A stretch of DNA of 64,000 bases, taken from NCBI GenBank assembly GCA_010094045.1, contig ML986604.1:67512-131511 (forward strand), in the 5' to 3' direction. Below the pieces are notes generated by a model that ran no database searches, was not told where the DNA came from, and was given only the letters and a program-made list of their open reading frames with translations. The stretch comes from Lojkania enalia. Its lineage: Eukaryota; Ascomycota; Dothideomycetes; Pleosporales. A program made the position numbers and the translations under genes. This document shows, piece by piece, positions 22,009 to 34,921 of this stretch. Within the stretch, counting starts at the first letter, position 1, and each line of letters starts with the position of its first letter.

Positions 22009-24785
22009 ATGTGCAGGCACCATTTTGGCCTGGACGACCCCGCCGCCGCCCTCGACATCACCGCCGCCCGCGAGGTGCTCCCCGCCAATGTCAAGCCGCT
22101 TCACTACGACCTGGCCCTCGAGCCCGACTTTGGCAAGTTCACATACGACGGCAAGGTGACTATTGAGTACGTCCTCCTGCTTAGGAAGGCTCGGTGCCCC
22201 GTTTGCTAACAGGACCCTAGCTTGGATGTCTTGGAAGACACTGCTTCGATTGCCCTCAACGCCAATGAGCTCAAGATCCACTCGACGAGCGTGTTCGCTG
22301 GCGGTCAGCTTGTCACTAATGCGCCCGAGGTGGTCCACGATGAAGATGCCCAGACCACCAAGATCGGCCTGAAGCAGACCATCCCGGCTGGCAGCAAAGC
22401 GTCCCTCACAATGACCTTCACGGGCACCCTCAACGATAACATGGCTGGGTTCTATCGCTCGTCGTTCAAGGCTGCGGATGGGTCGGCTACGTACATGGCT
22501 ACGTCGCAGATGGAGCCCACAGACGCGCGCCGGGCCTTCCCGTGCTTTGATGAGCCCGCGTTGAAGGCAACCTTCACCGTGACCCTCATCGCCGACGACA
22601 AGATGACCTGCTTGAGCAACATGGACGTAGCATCCGAGAAGACGGTCGACTCCAAGATCACCGGCGGAAAGCGTAAGGCGGTTACCTTCAACAAGTCGCC
22701 GCTCATGTCCACATATCTCCTGGCTTTCGTGGTCGGGGAGCTCAATTACATCGAGACAAACAATTTCCGCGTGCCTGTGAGAGTGTATGCTCCAAAGGAC
22801 CGTGACATCGAGCATGGGCGCTTCTCTCTGGAGCTGGCTGCGAAAACCCTGGCTTTTTATGAGAAAACTTTTGACAGCGAATTTCCGCTGCCTAAGATGG
22901 ACATGATTGCCATCCCTGACTTCAGTGCAGGCGCTATGGAGAACTGGGGTCTAGTAACGTATCGCGTTGTTGACTTGCTCATTGACGAGAAGGTTAGCGG
23001 TGCTGCAACTAAGCAGCGCGTAGCCGAAACCGTGCAACACGAACTTGCACATCAGTGGTTCGGCAATCTCGTCACCATGGACTTCTGGGATGGCTTGTGG
23101 CTTAATGAGGGCTTCGCTACATGGATGTCTTGGTACTCGTGCAACGTCTTCTACCCGGAATGGAAAGTCTGGGAGGGGTATGTTACAGACAATCTGGCCA
23201 GCGCTCTCTCGCTTGATTCGCTGCGCAGCAGCCATCCGATTGAAGTCCCGGTTAAGCGGGCGGATGAGATAAACCAGATCTTCGATGCGATCTCGTACTC
23301 GAAGGGATCTAGTGTTCTGCGCATGATCTCCAAATACCTTGGTGAGGACACCTTCATGGAGGGTGTGCGCCGCTATCTGAAGAAACATGCATATGGTAAT
23401 ACGCAGACTAGAGACTTGTGGGCTGCTCTGGGTGGTGCGAGTGGCAAGGACGTCGAAAAGGTCATGGATATCTGGACCAAGAAGGTGGGATTCCCAGTTG
23501 TTACGGTTACCGAGAACCCAAGTACCACTTCCATCCATGTCAAGCAGAATCGGTTCCTGCGCACTGCCGACGTGAAGCCCGAGGAAGACCAGACGTTGTA
23601 CCCAGTATTCCTCGGACTTCGCACCAAGGACGGCATTGATGAGGACCTGGCTCTCTTCTCTCGTGAAGGAGACTTCAAGTTGAAAGACCTGGATTTCTTC
23701 AAGCTCAATGCTGATCATTCCGGCCTTTACCGGACCTCGTACTCCCCTGAGCGACTCGCACAATTGGGGGTTGCCGCCAAAAAAGGACTCCTCACCGTTG
23801 AAGACCGCGCAGGAATGATCTCCGATGCAGGAGCTCTGGCTGCTTCTGGTTACCAGAAGACTTCTGGGATTCTCTCCCTGCTCGAAAGCTTCAAATCGGA
23901 GCCGGATTTCGTCGTTTGGCAAGAAATTATTAGCCGGATCAGTATTCTACGATCTGCGTGGACTTTCGAAGAAGAGTCTGTCCGGGAAGCCCTCAGGAAG
24001 TTCCAGCTCGAGCTCTCAAAAGACAAAGCCCATGAGCTAGGCTGGAAGTTCAGCGACAATGATGGTCATATCGAGCAACAGTTCAAGGGAATGATGTTTG
24101 GAGCTGCTGGTATTGTAAAAGATGATGCGATCACTAAGGCTTCATTTGATATGTTCAATAAGTTCAAGGGCGGTGACAAGTCGGCTATTCCGCCAAACGT
24201 GCGTGGCAGCGTGTACGCTATTGTTTTGGCCAATGGGGGAAAGGAAGAGGTAAGTTTCTATGGCCAGTCTTGAAGTTCATCACTGAACTATTTTAGTATG
24301 ATGTTGTTCTCGACCAAGCCCTCCACGCCGCGACGAGCGACGAGCGCAACACTGCCCTTCGCTCCCTCGGCCGCGCCAAATCTCCTGAGATGATTCAGCG
24401 AACGCTCGACTTGTCACTTAGCGAGAGCGTGAAGGGACAGGATATCTATCTTCCTATTTCGGCGTTGCGAACCCACCCCATGGGTGTCAAGGCCCTTTGG
24501 AAATGGATGAACGACAACTGGGATGAATTAGAGAGGCGCCTACCTCCTAGCCTGAGTATGCTCAGCTCCGTCGTGTCCATCTGTACATCCAGCTTCACGC
24601 ACAGGGACCAGATAGAGGACATAAAAGCCTTCTTCGCTTCGAAGAGCACGAAGGGCTTCGACAAAGCGCTCGCCCAGAGCATTGACGCTATAACTGCGAA
24701 AGCGGCTTGGATTGAGCGGGATGCGGAGGATGTCAAAGCCTGGCTCAAGGACCATGGATACCTGCTTCAGTCATCTTCTTTGTAA
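22009..24785 (+). CDS. APE2: M1 zinc aminopeptidase (Ape2/Aap1 type)
   Basis: 891-residue cytosolic or periplasmic aminopeptidase that trims neutral or basic residues from peptide N-termini. Exons: 22009-22166, 22221-24249, 24297-24785 (892 codons). Signatures: the substrate-binding GAMEN loop at residues 290-294; the zinc site HELAH at 326-330 with the third ligand Glu349 in WLNEGFATW; and the REVLPANVKPLHYDL start typical of the puromycin-sensitive/Ape2 branch. The C-terminal half is the helical ERAP1-like domain ending near DVKAWLKDHGYL. The short N-terminus MCRHHFGLDD was chosen; upstream ATGs in the open frame would add a Pro-rich extension that could be a targeting peptide, but the sequence looks like leader. 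All key residues are intact. Confidence 0.95.
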
Positions 24786-25601
24786 GGATTGATGATACCT
24801 GCCTGTGGTGGGCTTTCAAGTGGCCTTGTTGGTTTTCAAAGTGTAGATGTATGTACGATAGAAGTATATTGCTAGCAACGAAATACTGCATATGATAAAA
24901 TCCAATTCAACTCCTCCAATCTTTGGTCCTCTAATTAGTAATTATTTCCGTAGCCTATGTATGTCGACCGCATAATAATTATGTAGCTGGTATTTTTGGG
25001 TGATTGCTTATCGATAACGTACCCCAACAAGAACGATCTATGCAGTGTCGATGTATTGAATTATACAGCAGGATAATATATATACCGACGCATCTAAGAA
25101 CAAGAAGAGAGAAAGTAACCAGAACTATGTGAGAGTGTGTATGCAAAATATTGAGTTTCAAAGACGTCGAAAGGGGTTCATGGGGTTACAGGGTACCCTT
25201 GTCAGTCACGGCATCTACGCGCAACCTCAGCCTCAACATTCTCGTAGTGAGATGCGTAACATGTGAATTCGTCATAAGTCAAGCCCCGGATTCCGTGTTC
25301 CTTTTAGAAGTATTGCGCCAATCTCCGGACATGTGACATTCCGTTGCGCTTGTTTTTTTCATTCCAGCATTCGCTAATAGCCTTCGAAAGACAACAGAAG
25401 TAATTACGTAGTTTAAGCATTCCGCGCTGGCTGCGCCGACTCCCAAGAGGCATCGGATCCTTTCAGAGAATAGCAGGATAGCAATTACCTTCGCGAATTA
25501 TTCCCAGTGTAAGTGATACAATACGACCCCAAAAGCATCAATTAGACTCCACCTCCATCGGTTTGTACCCGCTTGCGAGACGCTTACAGTTGTGAACCAG
25601 T
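24786..25601. other. Intergenic
   Basis: The 3' side of the aminopeptidase gene and the promoter of the dolichol kinase gene. AT-rich; no gene seen. Confidence 0.55.
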
Positions 25602-28465
25602 ATGTCTCAATCGGAACCCCCTGACCCACCGGATGGCCAGCTCGATAGCACTGCGATTCCTGAAATAGAGGCGCTCGAATTATTTCGACGCTCTCCACAC
25701 CCCTACCATCGCCGCCAGAACGACCTCCGTAGTACTGAGGCATCAGCCGAGTCCTTGAGCAACAGCTTCTCGCGAACAACCTTGGGGCCCACCGACCGCA
25801 CGATATCAGATCATGATGGCAGGAATAGAAGAAAACTCTCGCAATCACCGAGCGATAGCGGCACTGAGGCCGATGACGAAGGCTATGGTCTAGTGAAGGC
25901 ACTCCCGGCACCTCCATTACGGCCACGTAAGGGCCTCCGTGATATGAGGGGAAGCATATATGACGGGGTTCCGAGCCCACTTCTGACACCTACGCAAGTG
26001 GATGAAGAGGGGCGAAAATATTCGGCTGAATATTTCAAGCGTAGGAAAGAGGGTTCGCGAACTGGGGAGCCTTCGCCGACCGACGACGAGGTCAAGGTAG
26101 CAAGGCAGAAATACTTGAAGCGGCGGCGTAGTGAATTGGTGAGGAGGGCAACGGAAACTGTATTGCTTGCCTGCATTGGTATTTTGGCAGTGTACGGGTG
26201 TTGCTGTTGGGAAAAGCTTCTGCAATGGCACCGAGGTCAGGACACTTTGGTACAATATGGGCTGGGAAACCTGCTAATATATATTCAGTAGAAGTGTTGA
26301 CACACGTTCTGGTTATGTGTGGAGCACTATGCCTCTATCCTCTTAGACTTCTTCGCTATTCAAGAAACCGAGACCCTCCCTCGAATCTCCGATTCCGGCA
26401 GCGGATACGAATACCTGCGGCATTTGATCCGGCATCGATACTATACCCCGCCATTCTACCTATACTAATTTCGATATCCCTTTTTACAAGTGCGGAACGC
26501 ATTCTCCTTCCAAATATTCTCCTTGGTCTGGCTGCCTTTCCAACTCGGCTTATTCCATATGGGAATTCTCCACAGGGACTTTCTGTCGTCCATTGGTTCA
26601 CCTCATTGCTCCCTTTAATAGCTTCCCAGAATACGGAATTCCCCTCCAAATTATTTCCGCCTAAGCCGTACATGCTAAAGTTGCCTCCGCCAGAAGGGCT
26701 GCATCCCGAGATTATGGCAATCCTTTTTCCCCTTCATCAGGCTCTATTACCCCCACTTCATTATCTCACAACGACCAGTCTACTTCCTGCAGAACTTCAC
26801 CTCCTCTCTATTGCCATGATCAATCTTCTTCTCTTTGCGAATTCACCCCAGACGGACATTTTAAGAACCATTCTATGGCTTGGGGGAGTTGGTCTATTTG
26901 TCCTTTGCGGTAAAGTGCTGAAGTGGGGTGTAGCTTTAGCTCGCATTCCGCGCTGGAGATTTCGGCGCGCAGGCCATATCATTAAGGCCCAGCAATCTTT
27001 CTTACAGATTCTTAACGAGCGTCTCAAGCCTGTAAGATCTCATAGCGCTAGTGGAAGAGTACCTATATCCGATAGCGACGCCGATGAAGACGACTTTTTA
27101 ATTAAGAATCCGCTCAAGAAGACAAAGAGCCTGAAACTGAGCCTGAAACTAAGCCTCATGGACTCAGTACGAAACAACCCGATTATAGCAAACGGCACTG
27201 AAACCAGGTCGGCTGTTGAGCCGAAACCGCCAGACTTTCCGGAGCATAGTGGAGACTCTGAGCCGAAGCATCTCCCGAAACGGCGAAATACCTTACCTAC
27301 CATGTCTTCACCTGATCACGTTTCACATACGAATCGTAAACGCTCAAAATCAATAGCTCAGAGCTTCCTTGACCTCACACCTACTCAAGCGACCATTCGA
27401 AAATGGTTCTATGCCGGGTATTTTTACCTTTCAGTTATTTTTGTCATCTTTGGTCCAGTCCGATATCTTATCGGCAAGTATGCGCTCCATGGCCATGAAC
27501 CGTTTGGATGGGCAATTGGATATCTTCTTGGCAACCAACAGCGTCTACGCTGGTGGGTATTCGACTGGAACATGGGCTGGTGGATTCCCCTCCCTTTGTT
27601 ACAAGATCGGTACGAAATGAGATGGGCAAATCACCTAGGTCGCGCAGAATACTTACGGCATATTGTCATTGGCGAAGCAAATGTACGATTATTGCTCTGT
27701 GCCTATTGCGCGAGCATAGTCATCCTTGGCCTCGTGGCGGTTCTAACATTAAGTTTCGTAGAAGTGGACACTCGCAGAAAAGTCTTCCACGGCATGATGG
27801 TGGCGATGCTTCTTCCCACCATCTATATCGACCCTGGCTTCGTCGCGCTTGCGCTCTCTATCGTTCTCGCCATCTTCCTGCTCCTAGACCTCATCCGGGC
27901 ATCCCAACTTCCGCCACTCTCTCGCCCCATTGCGACGTTCTTAACACCATACGTAGATGGCCGTGATCTACGTGGGCCCGTCGTCGTCTCACATATTTTT
28001 CTCCTAATCGGTTGCGCGATCCCGCTTTGGCTTTCTTGTGCTGGCATTGATCGAGAAGGAGAAGAGCCCTGGATAGGCTGGGAGTTCAAGACCCGAGATG
28101 TCAGCATGGTCGCCGGCGTTGTCTGCGTCGGCATGGGCGATGCAGCAGCCTCATTAATCGGGCGTCGCTACGGTCGCCGCAAATGGCCTTGGGCAGGCGG
28201 CAAGAGTTTCGAGGGTTCTTTTGCATTTGCCGCGGCCGTCACGCTTGGGCTGGTCTTTGGCAAAGCATGGCTGAGGCTTGGACAGTGGGATGACGCTCCT
28301 GGTAGAGCTGGTACTGGGAGCGTGACAGACTGGGTCAGCGTCGTAGGTAAGGCGGCTGTGTGTGCAGCGGGTGCCAGCCTGAACGAGGCGGTGCTGACCG
28401 GCGGGAACGACAACGTGATTGTGCCGGTCGTGCTGTGGTTGCTTGTGAGAGGTGTCAGGCTGTGA
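25602..28465 (+). CDS. SEC59: Dolichol kinase, Sec59 type
   Basis: 936-residue ER membrane enzyme. It uses CTP to phosphorylate dolichol and so supplies the lipid carrier for N-glycosylation, O-mannosylation and GPI anchors. Exons 25602-26235 and 26289-28465 (937 codons). The C-terminal catalytic region (about 823-855) has the family's VCVGMGDAAASLIGRRYG and KSFEGS signatures, and many hydrophobic segments run through residues 190-900. The protein is longer than yeast Sec59 (about 520 residues). The extra length is a charged, Ser-rich N-terminal cytosolic tail of about 190 residues and a polar insert around residues 460-560 with repeated LKLSLKLSL. Such extensions occur in filamentous-fungal orthologues. 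The start ATG is the first in frame. Confidence 0.9.
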
Positions 28466-30743
28466 CATCGAGATCTCTCATCCATCACATCTCCATCATG
28501 TCTTTTTTTGTTTCTCTTGGAACATAGGTTCTGCATTTGGTCATAGAGGCTCAGGGGTCATTGGGAAAAAAGCATAGATGGGTCTGTCTTGAATGAATGA
28601 CTCAGTTGTTTTTTTTTTATTTATTTATTGTAAATGAGATAAAGGGGCGCGGACTGAGGCTCTGCATGTATGATATGGCCATGTGGACGGGGAGGGATGC
28701 AAGGGGGGATTCACGTGGGATTTGGGTTGTCATTTCACGGTTCCTGATTGACAGGGGTGGGGGGTCTGTTTTAGAGCACGGAAGCCAAGTGGTATGGCTA
28801 AGCTTAATGAGCTTAAACCTTAACTATAAGGTTACCGTCAAAGGACGGTTGTGTATGTTATGTCCTTTTGTCGCGGTAGACTCAAGCTATACTGTGTTCA
28901 TCACGGTGGCTCTGGCTCATGTTCTCCGTACATACACACTTGGGAAGAATGTGAAATAGCGCTCCAAGTAGAAGACCGGATAGTATTGCCCACAAATCAT
29001 ATCTTGGAAAGTAAGTGTTTACAAATTGGGAGGGGTTATGACGCAATTAGTGTTTCCAAGTATAGAGCACGAGCAGCGGTGCTCGAAAAGAAGCCTTCAA
29101 ATTTTGGAAAGCTGGTTGTTTCCAAGCAGGGGAACCGGATTATTGAGGGGATTCGCCTCTGAGCAGGCAGGGTTGCTGGTTACACAACGCGGTGATGCGT
29201 ACCGGCATTGTTGGCAATGCCGGTTGCAGAGGCGCTGGAGTGGTGGGAAGGGAGATCAGATTCGGCTGGCGTGGCGAGCCTATCACCGAGAGTGTACTCG
29301 CAGGAAGCAGATATACGTATTATTTATCCTACGATAAGCTCGAACGCAGTCAATTTGAGGGAAATGCAGTAGAGACGCGCGTGATTGGCGCGGCGGGCAG
29401 CGCAGTGCTCGTTTGGGGCTACCTGGATCGAGGAAGCCGGCGCGGAGACGCAGAGGCAGCAGGGCGTGTTCTGCATGTGGGCAGGTTAGATGCGGTAATC
29501 TACAGAAGATCGTCTGCTAATTATGGCCTTATGGTCAGATAAGTCGAGTTGCCTGTTTGGAACCCGTTGGCACGAGGAGGGCTGATGAGGATGGGAGGGG
29601 TCGTGATGGTGGCCGACAACGGCATAGGTACCTAGGCTAGCTAGTCTACTACTAATACACCAAAGGGCCTGTCTCTGACCCCAAACGTCTGCCGGCCTGG
29701 TGTAGTTATCCATAGTTTCCAGGTACGTCACGAACCGCAAGCCATTATTGCGAATTGCGGCTGGCTGGAGGCCACCGGGGTGAAACGGGCACAATCCGTG
29801 CCGTTGACTGCGGCAGCACAGGGCGCATGGGCGGCGAATTGCGTGCCGAAGCTCGTCATTATTGAGCAAGTGTCCTCATCATCTGATCACGGCTGCTTGT
29901 CTCGAGCGGGGACGGCCAGAGTCACAGTCGGTCGAAGCCCCGCGACGCCGACGGCCACGAGACGGGGACACAGAGCGCGCGCGCACGCAGAAGCAGTAGA
30001 CACGGCGGCGCTGCTACCGCCAGAAAATCGCCTCTTAACTGCAGCAGCGCGCGGCGTCATGGTGGAGGGTGGTCTACACGCTTGCACTGCACAGGCGCGC
30101 TGCGTTATCTGCTCCGGATCGGCCACGATAAACACGGCGCTAGCCCCAACCAATCGCCCAATTCGGTTTAGCCGCCTGTCAAGCTCCCCAGAGTCCAGTC
30201 ACCTCTACCTCGCGACGCTCTGCTTCCTCTCCCCAACAACCTCTTTTGCATTGCATATCGCCCTCGGACCCCTTTTTGCTTCTCTTTCCCCGCTTGTTGC
30301 TGTTATTTCTTTGCCCGTGGTTGCGCCTGCTTACCCGTCTTTGTTCCTGGGACTCACCGTATTCACAGCCATTCATTCGCTCATTCGACCACCGTAGCCC
30401 TCGAATCACCACCCAGCTTCAGCCTGTCCAGGCACGCATCGAGAGTGCTCCACTGCCCCCACCCCGTCGCAACAGCGCTACTGCCTGCCCCTTCCAATAA
30501 ATCTATCCACTAATACCCGGGCCCACGCCCTCGACTCCCGCCTACCTGTCCAGCCTGTCATACCACTCGGCATCGCCAGCGCAGCTCGGTCGCGGACGCT
30601 CTTTAGTCCCTTCCTACAACAGCCCATGTGCAACGTCCTAACCACCACCCTGTATTCGCATCTCCGTCGGTAGTTGAGTAGTTAGGCACACAAACACACG
30701 AGAGGGTCGACCGCGACCAGGCTGGTCAGCCAGCGCCGCCACC
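28466..30743. other. Long intergenic and Atg1 leader
   Basis: No supported gene. Frames at 28597-29542 have no family features. The stretch 29780-30743 is pyrimidine-rich and reads as promoter and 5' leader of ATG1. A T10 tract with ATTT repeats lies near 28609-28630. Confidence 0.5.
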
Positions 30744-33700
30744 ATGGCAACCCCGTCCTCACCCCTCAACAAGCGACGCTCCGTGTCTTCGACACAGCAG
30801 TCCGCCACCATGCCGGATCAGATAATTGGCAAGTTCAAGCGTATGGATCACATTGGCAAGGGCAGTTTTGCGGAGGTCTATCGGGGCATCCATATAGTAC
30901 GTCACCCCTGACAAGGCAATACTGTGCTAATACCCCTCTACTTGTCTCTCTGTTTGCGCTGGCACGTCTGGGTGTGATATTGTATGAAGACGGATGCTTA
31001 CTAGTTCATCAAATAGGATAAGCGAGCTTCCGTCGCCATCAAGTCTGTCAATATGCATAAGCTCAACAAGAAGCTCAAAGACAACTTAGTGTCCGAGATC
31101 TCGATACTGCGGAGCCTGCATCATCCACACATAGTCGCGCTTATCGACTGCCAGGAGTCACCTTCGCGGATGCATATCATAATGGAGTTCTGTGAATTAG
31201 GGGATCTATCATCATTCATTAAGAAGCGTTCTGATCTTGTCAACCATCCACAAACCCAGCGTATGATAGAAAAGTATCCTAACCCGGCGGTCGGAGGACT
31301 CAACGAGGTAATTGTACGGCACTTTGCGAAGCAAATCGCAAGCGCCCTGGAGTTTCTGAGGTCGAAGAATTACATTCATCGCGATCTAAAACCGCAGAAT
31401 CTGCTATTGAATCCACCATCGCTCTACTATGCGCAGAGCGGTACGCTTGAGCGAATGCCTCTTGCTGCTGATGCAAATTCATTGCTCCCTGCCACCGGCG
31501 TTGAGACACTGCCAATGCTTAAAGTCGCTGATTTCGGCTTTGCTAGGATCCTACCCTCAACGTCTCTCGCGGAGACACTATGCGGGTCCCCACTGTATAT
31601 GGCCCCTGAAATTCTTCGGTACGAGAAATATGGCGCGAAGGCTGATCTCTGGTCGATCGGGACAGTTTTGTTTGAGATGGTGTGCGCTCGACCACCATTT
31701 AGGGCAAATAATCATGTTGAGCTGCTCCGCAAGATCGAAGATCGCAAGGACCATATCAAATTTACCGAAGGAATCGTAGCAAGCAGACCGATGAAGAACT
31801 TAATTCGTGCTTTATTAAAACGGAAGCCTACAGAGCGTATGTCCTACGACAGCTTTTTCTCAGATCCGGTCATTCGCGATGATATTCCTGGCCTTGTAGA
31901 CGAAGATCTCCCGCAATTGCCTGAACCGGAGCCCGTCGTTGAATCTAAGCGAGCACAGAAGATGCCAGCCGAAGCTGATCGTCGCACCCAAGAAAGTCCG
32001 TACTCACAGTCGCCTAGGGACAAGACGCCTTACGGAACTACGCCGCCGTCACGGCCGAGTTCTCGACCCACTTCCGGTCAGAACTTCAGCTCTTCACCCA
32101 GACCTTCCTCAATCCGTAGATTGAGTAATACTCCTCTACCGACAATTGAGCAACATCCCCACCGTGAACGGCGCCCAACTTTGACCAATGCTGTGACTGC
32201 GCCTGCACGGCCAGCAACTCTGCAAGACCGTGGCGATGCGCCAATAGTCTCAGCCCATGCTCGAAGGTATAGCCGACACGAACCTTCTCCCCTATCGTCA
32301 GGGCTCAAGGATCAGCTTGCACGAGAACGAAATCCCCAACGTGCTGAGCGAGCAGATTCAGGTGCGCTGAGAGAAGCTGCTGAGAGAGCTGCTCAAGATG
32401 ACGCTCTGGGTGAAGGGTTTGTCTTCGTGGAAAAGAGACGTGTGGAGATTGATGCTTTAGCTGACGAGATTGCTGCAAGCCCTCAGGCTGTGAAGGATAG
32501 GGGAATACACCGACGGATTTCACTACAGGGAACGCCGACTTCAGCACCAGGCGCAACCCCCTCAAGGGCTATTCAAATCCAACAAAAGCAAGTCCCGGTG
32601 CATCAACGAACCGGCTCATATGAGCATCGACGAATATATCGGCCGAGCTTCGAGACAGCAACTTCGGCACTCTCAAAAGCCATGAACATGGTCAATATCC
32701 GAGGACTTGGACTCTCGCCTCCCATGATTAAGGGCTTGTCTCCTCCACAAGGTTACGCCGCTTACCCGACTTATCCAGCTACCCAGAGCAGTCTCCTTCT
32801 CGTTGGCGATGGTGGAAAAATCACCAGCAAAGATGAAGATGCTGCAATGATCAAGAAGGTTGAAGACCTCGCGCAGCTCAGCCACGTAATTTATGGATTT
32901 GCAGAAGTCAAGTACAAGCAATTGGTGCCTGTAGCTCCAAGTGATCAGGGTCTTGGGATCGGTCCGACTGGCATGGTTAGGAAGCCTAGCGGCAACGGCA
33001 TAGTCGATGAAGACGACGACGACGACGACGATGACGATGACCTAACCCCAGATGCCGTCTTGACCATTTCTGAGGAAGCGCTTGTTCTCTACGTCAAGTC
33101 CCTTGCGATGCTCAACAAAGCAATGGATGTTGCGGGAAGTTGGTGGAACCGACAAAGTCGAGGCAGCCCGTCTGTTGATACGTCAAACCGAGCAGCTACA
33201 CATACAAATCGCTTAAGCCAAGTTGTTTTGTGGCTTCGAGATCGTTTCAATGAATGTTGCATCAAGTCTGAGATTGTCGTCCGTAAGCTCAAACAAGCGC
33301 AGCAACAATTACCTGTCGATCATCCGAGTCATCCCCAAAACCGATCAGCTGCTTCCGGGTCTGCTACGACAATCGGATCTGTTGAGAATATTCTTCTGAC
33401 TACTGGCGTTACTGCGGAGAAGCTTATGTACGAACGGGCATTAGAGATGAGTCGAACAGCCGCTGTCAACGAGCTTGTAGGAATCGATTTGCCTGATTGT
33501 GATTTAAATTATTGGACTGCCATCCTCATGCTTGAAGCTATCCTCGAAGACGAAGACGAAGCCTCAAGCCGGAAACTTGAAGGCGAGGAGATTAATGGAC
33601 TTGAGACAGAAGACCGCCAATCTATCCAGAAACGTAAGTAGCCACCGCAATTTTAGTAAATCTAGCTAACGATAACTAGTTCTTGAGAGCATGAAAGCCC

Positions 33701-33825
33701 GACATAGAGCACTAAAGAAGAAGATCGACGTTCAGAAGTCGGCGAAACGAACTTCGATTACGAGTGCCCCAGCACCTCATTCAGCAAGCCGGGGCTCCCC
33801 CTCATCCCAGTGCACTGCGAGATAA
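30744..33825 (+). CDS. ATG1: Atg1 autophagy serine/threonine kinase
   Basis: 971-residue ULK1/Atg1 kinase that starts autophagosome formation at the pre-autophagosomal structure with Atg13 and Atg17. Exons 30744-30896, 31017-33633, 33680-33825 (972 codons). The N-terminal kinase domain (about 29-330) has [16 protein letters not shown] with Lys60, HRDLKPQN with catalytic Asp174, DFGFA near 223, and the activation-loop [13 protein letters not shown] characteristic of Atg1. A long Ser/Pro-rich middle is followed by an acidic run of about ten Asp (33006-33041). The C-terminal helical part (from about 690) fits the Atg13-binding MIT repeats. The last exon adds a basic tail. The start context GCCGCCACCATGG is an ideal Kozak match; a second ATG 22 codons in is possible. 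The gene is complete. Confidence 0.96.
33006..33041 (+). repeat. GAC/GAT codon run in ATG1
   Basis: A trinucleotide run encoding Glu-Asp then about ten Asp. It is the likeliest site of length variation in this gene. Confidence 0.75.
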
Positions 33826-34921
33826 CCGCTTTCATTTTACGGTGTCCAATCATACATTCCATAGCCGCCCCTAGGAAAACATTGCATTACATTTGGCTAG
33901 TCCGAAGATCTGCATTCGGATAAATGCAGCGAGGCACAAGCTCGCCTGCTATTGCATAAGCAAGCATACATCATACAGAACTTCTCTGCATTTGACGGCG
34001 TTCTGAAAAGGCGTTAGGAGGTATTACTACCTCTCTCTTTTCTCGTTTTCGCTATTTTCTTTCTTTCTTTTTTTTTTTCCACAATCGCTCTTAGTAGCGA
34101 TTTGCATTTGGATTTGGCTCCGTGTCGAGTTCCGCATGTATGGATCACAACTTCTGGTTTCAAAGGGTGCTACTGGCGCACTACGGTTCTGGTTCCTCCC
34201 TAATATGGATGCCAGATCGATTTGTTCAGATGATACCAGGTCTTAGTTCCAGATCACAGCATGGCCACTGGAGCATGGGTGGGCTCGGACGGGATTTTGC
34301 TAAGGGCGTTCGGGCATGGTTATGCGCTGATATCACTCATTTTCCATTCCACCTCATGAGACAATTGGGTGGGAGGATACCTGTTTATAAGGGCTTCGGG
34401 CTTCGGCGCTTCCATAGGTTTCTACTTTATGCTATATCATGGGATCAGAGGGGGTTGGGAGCATGGCCGGGTTTTGTTTTTTTCTTGGATTGCTCCGCCA
34501 GCGGGACTAGAATGGAACTTAGGGAGACAGCAATTGGATCAGGGACGGTGAATGGATGATACCTAGTGTACAATGAAATTGAAATAAACGGTATTGAGAC
34601 TATTGAGTAGCTTGAAAATTGGATGTGCGGAGCGTGCTCGTCGGGGATAGGTCGCATTCTGAATTAAAGCCGAACCACCCCTGGTGGTGGTGTGGCATGT
34701 TCTCGCCCGCAATTGGACTGGATGTGGCGTGGGCTTTCGCGATCATCTCCCGTTTTCCGCGACCCAGATGATCGACCGCGCAAGCTGCGGGCCGCTTCGC
34801 GCCTGTTTCCTCGAACAATACCGGAGCGTCCCATCCCATGGCCTTCAGCGCGTTATGTGAAGTTACAACAACAACAGCCACAACGCATCCGTCAAGTGCT
34901 TGATTCCCATTTATAGCAACA
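33826..34921. other. Intergenic between ATG1 and the MFS gene
   Basis: No supported gene. A 145-codon frame at 34122-34559 has no family features and lies in the ATG1 3' region. The last 250 bases are the leader of the next gene. Confidence 0.5.

Noticed and set aside
21462..22166. 234-codon Pro/Arg-rich frame overlapping the aminopeptidase start
   Set aside because: Composition artefact of GC-rich leader; the overlapping in-frame gene is clear.
21895..22815. 306-codon minus-strand frame
   Set aside because: Antisense shadow of the aminopeptidase gene.
22951..23922. 323-codon minus-strand frame
   Set aside because: Antisense shadow of the aminopeptidase catalytic region.
29780..30397. 205-codon frame upstream of ATG1
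   Set aside because: Pyrimidine-rich leader; no domain, and Atg1 has its own strong start.
34122..34559. 145-codon frame after ATG1
   Set aside because: No recognisable features; probably 3' UTR.
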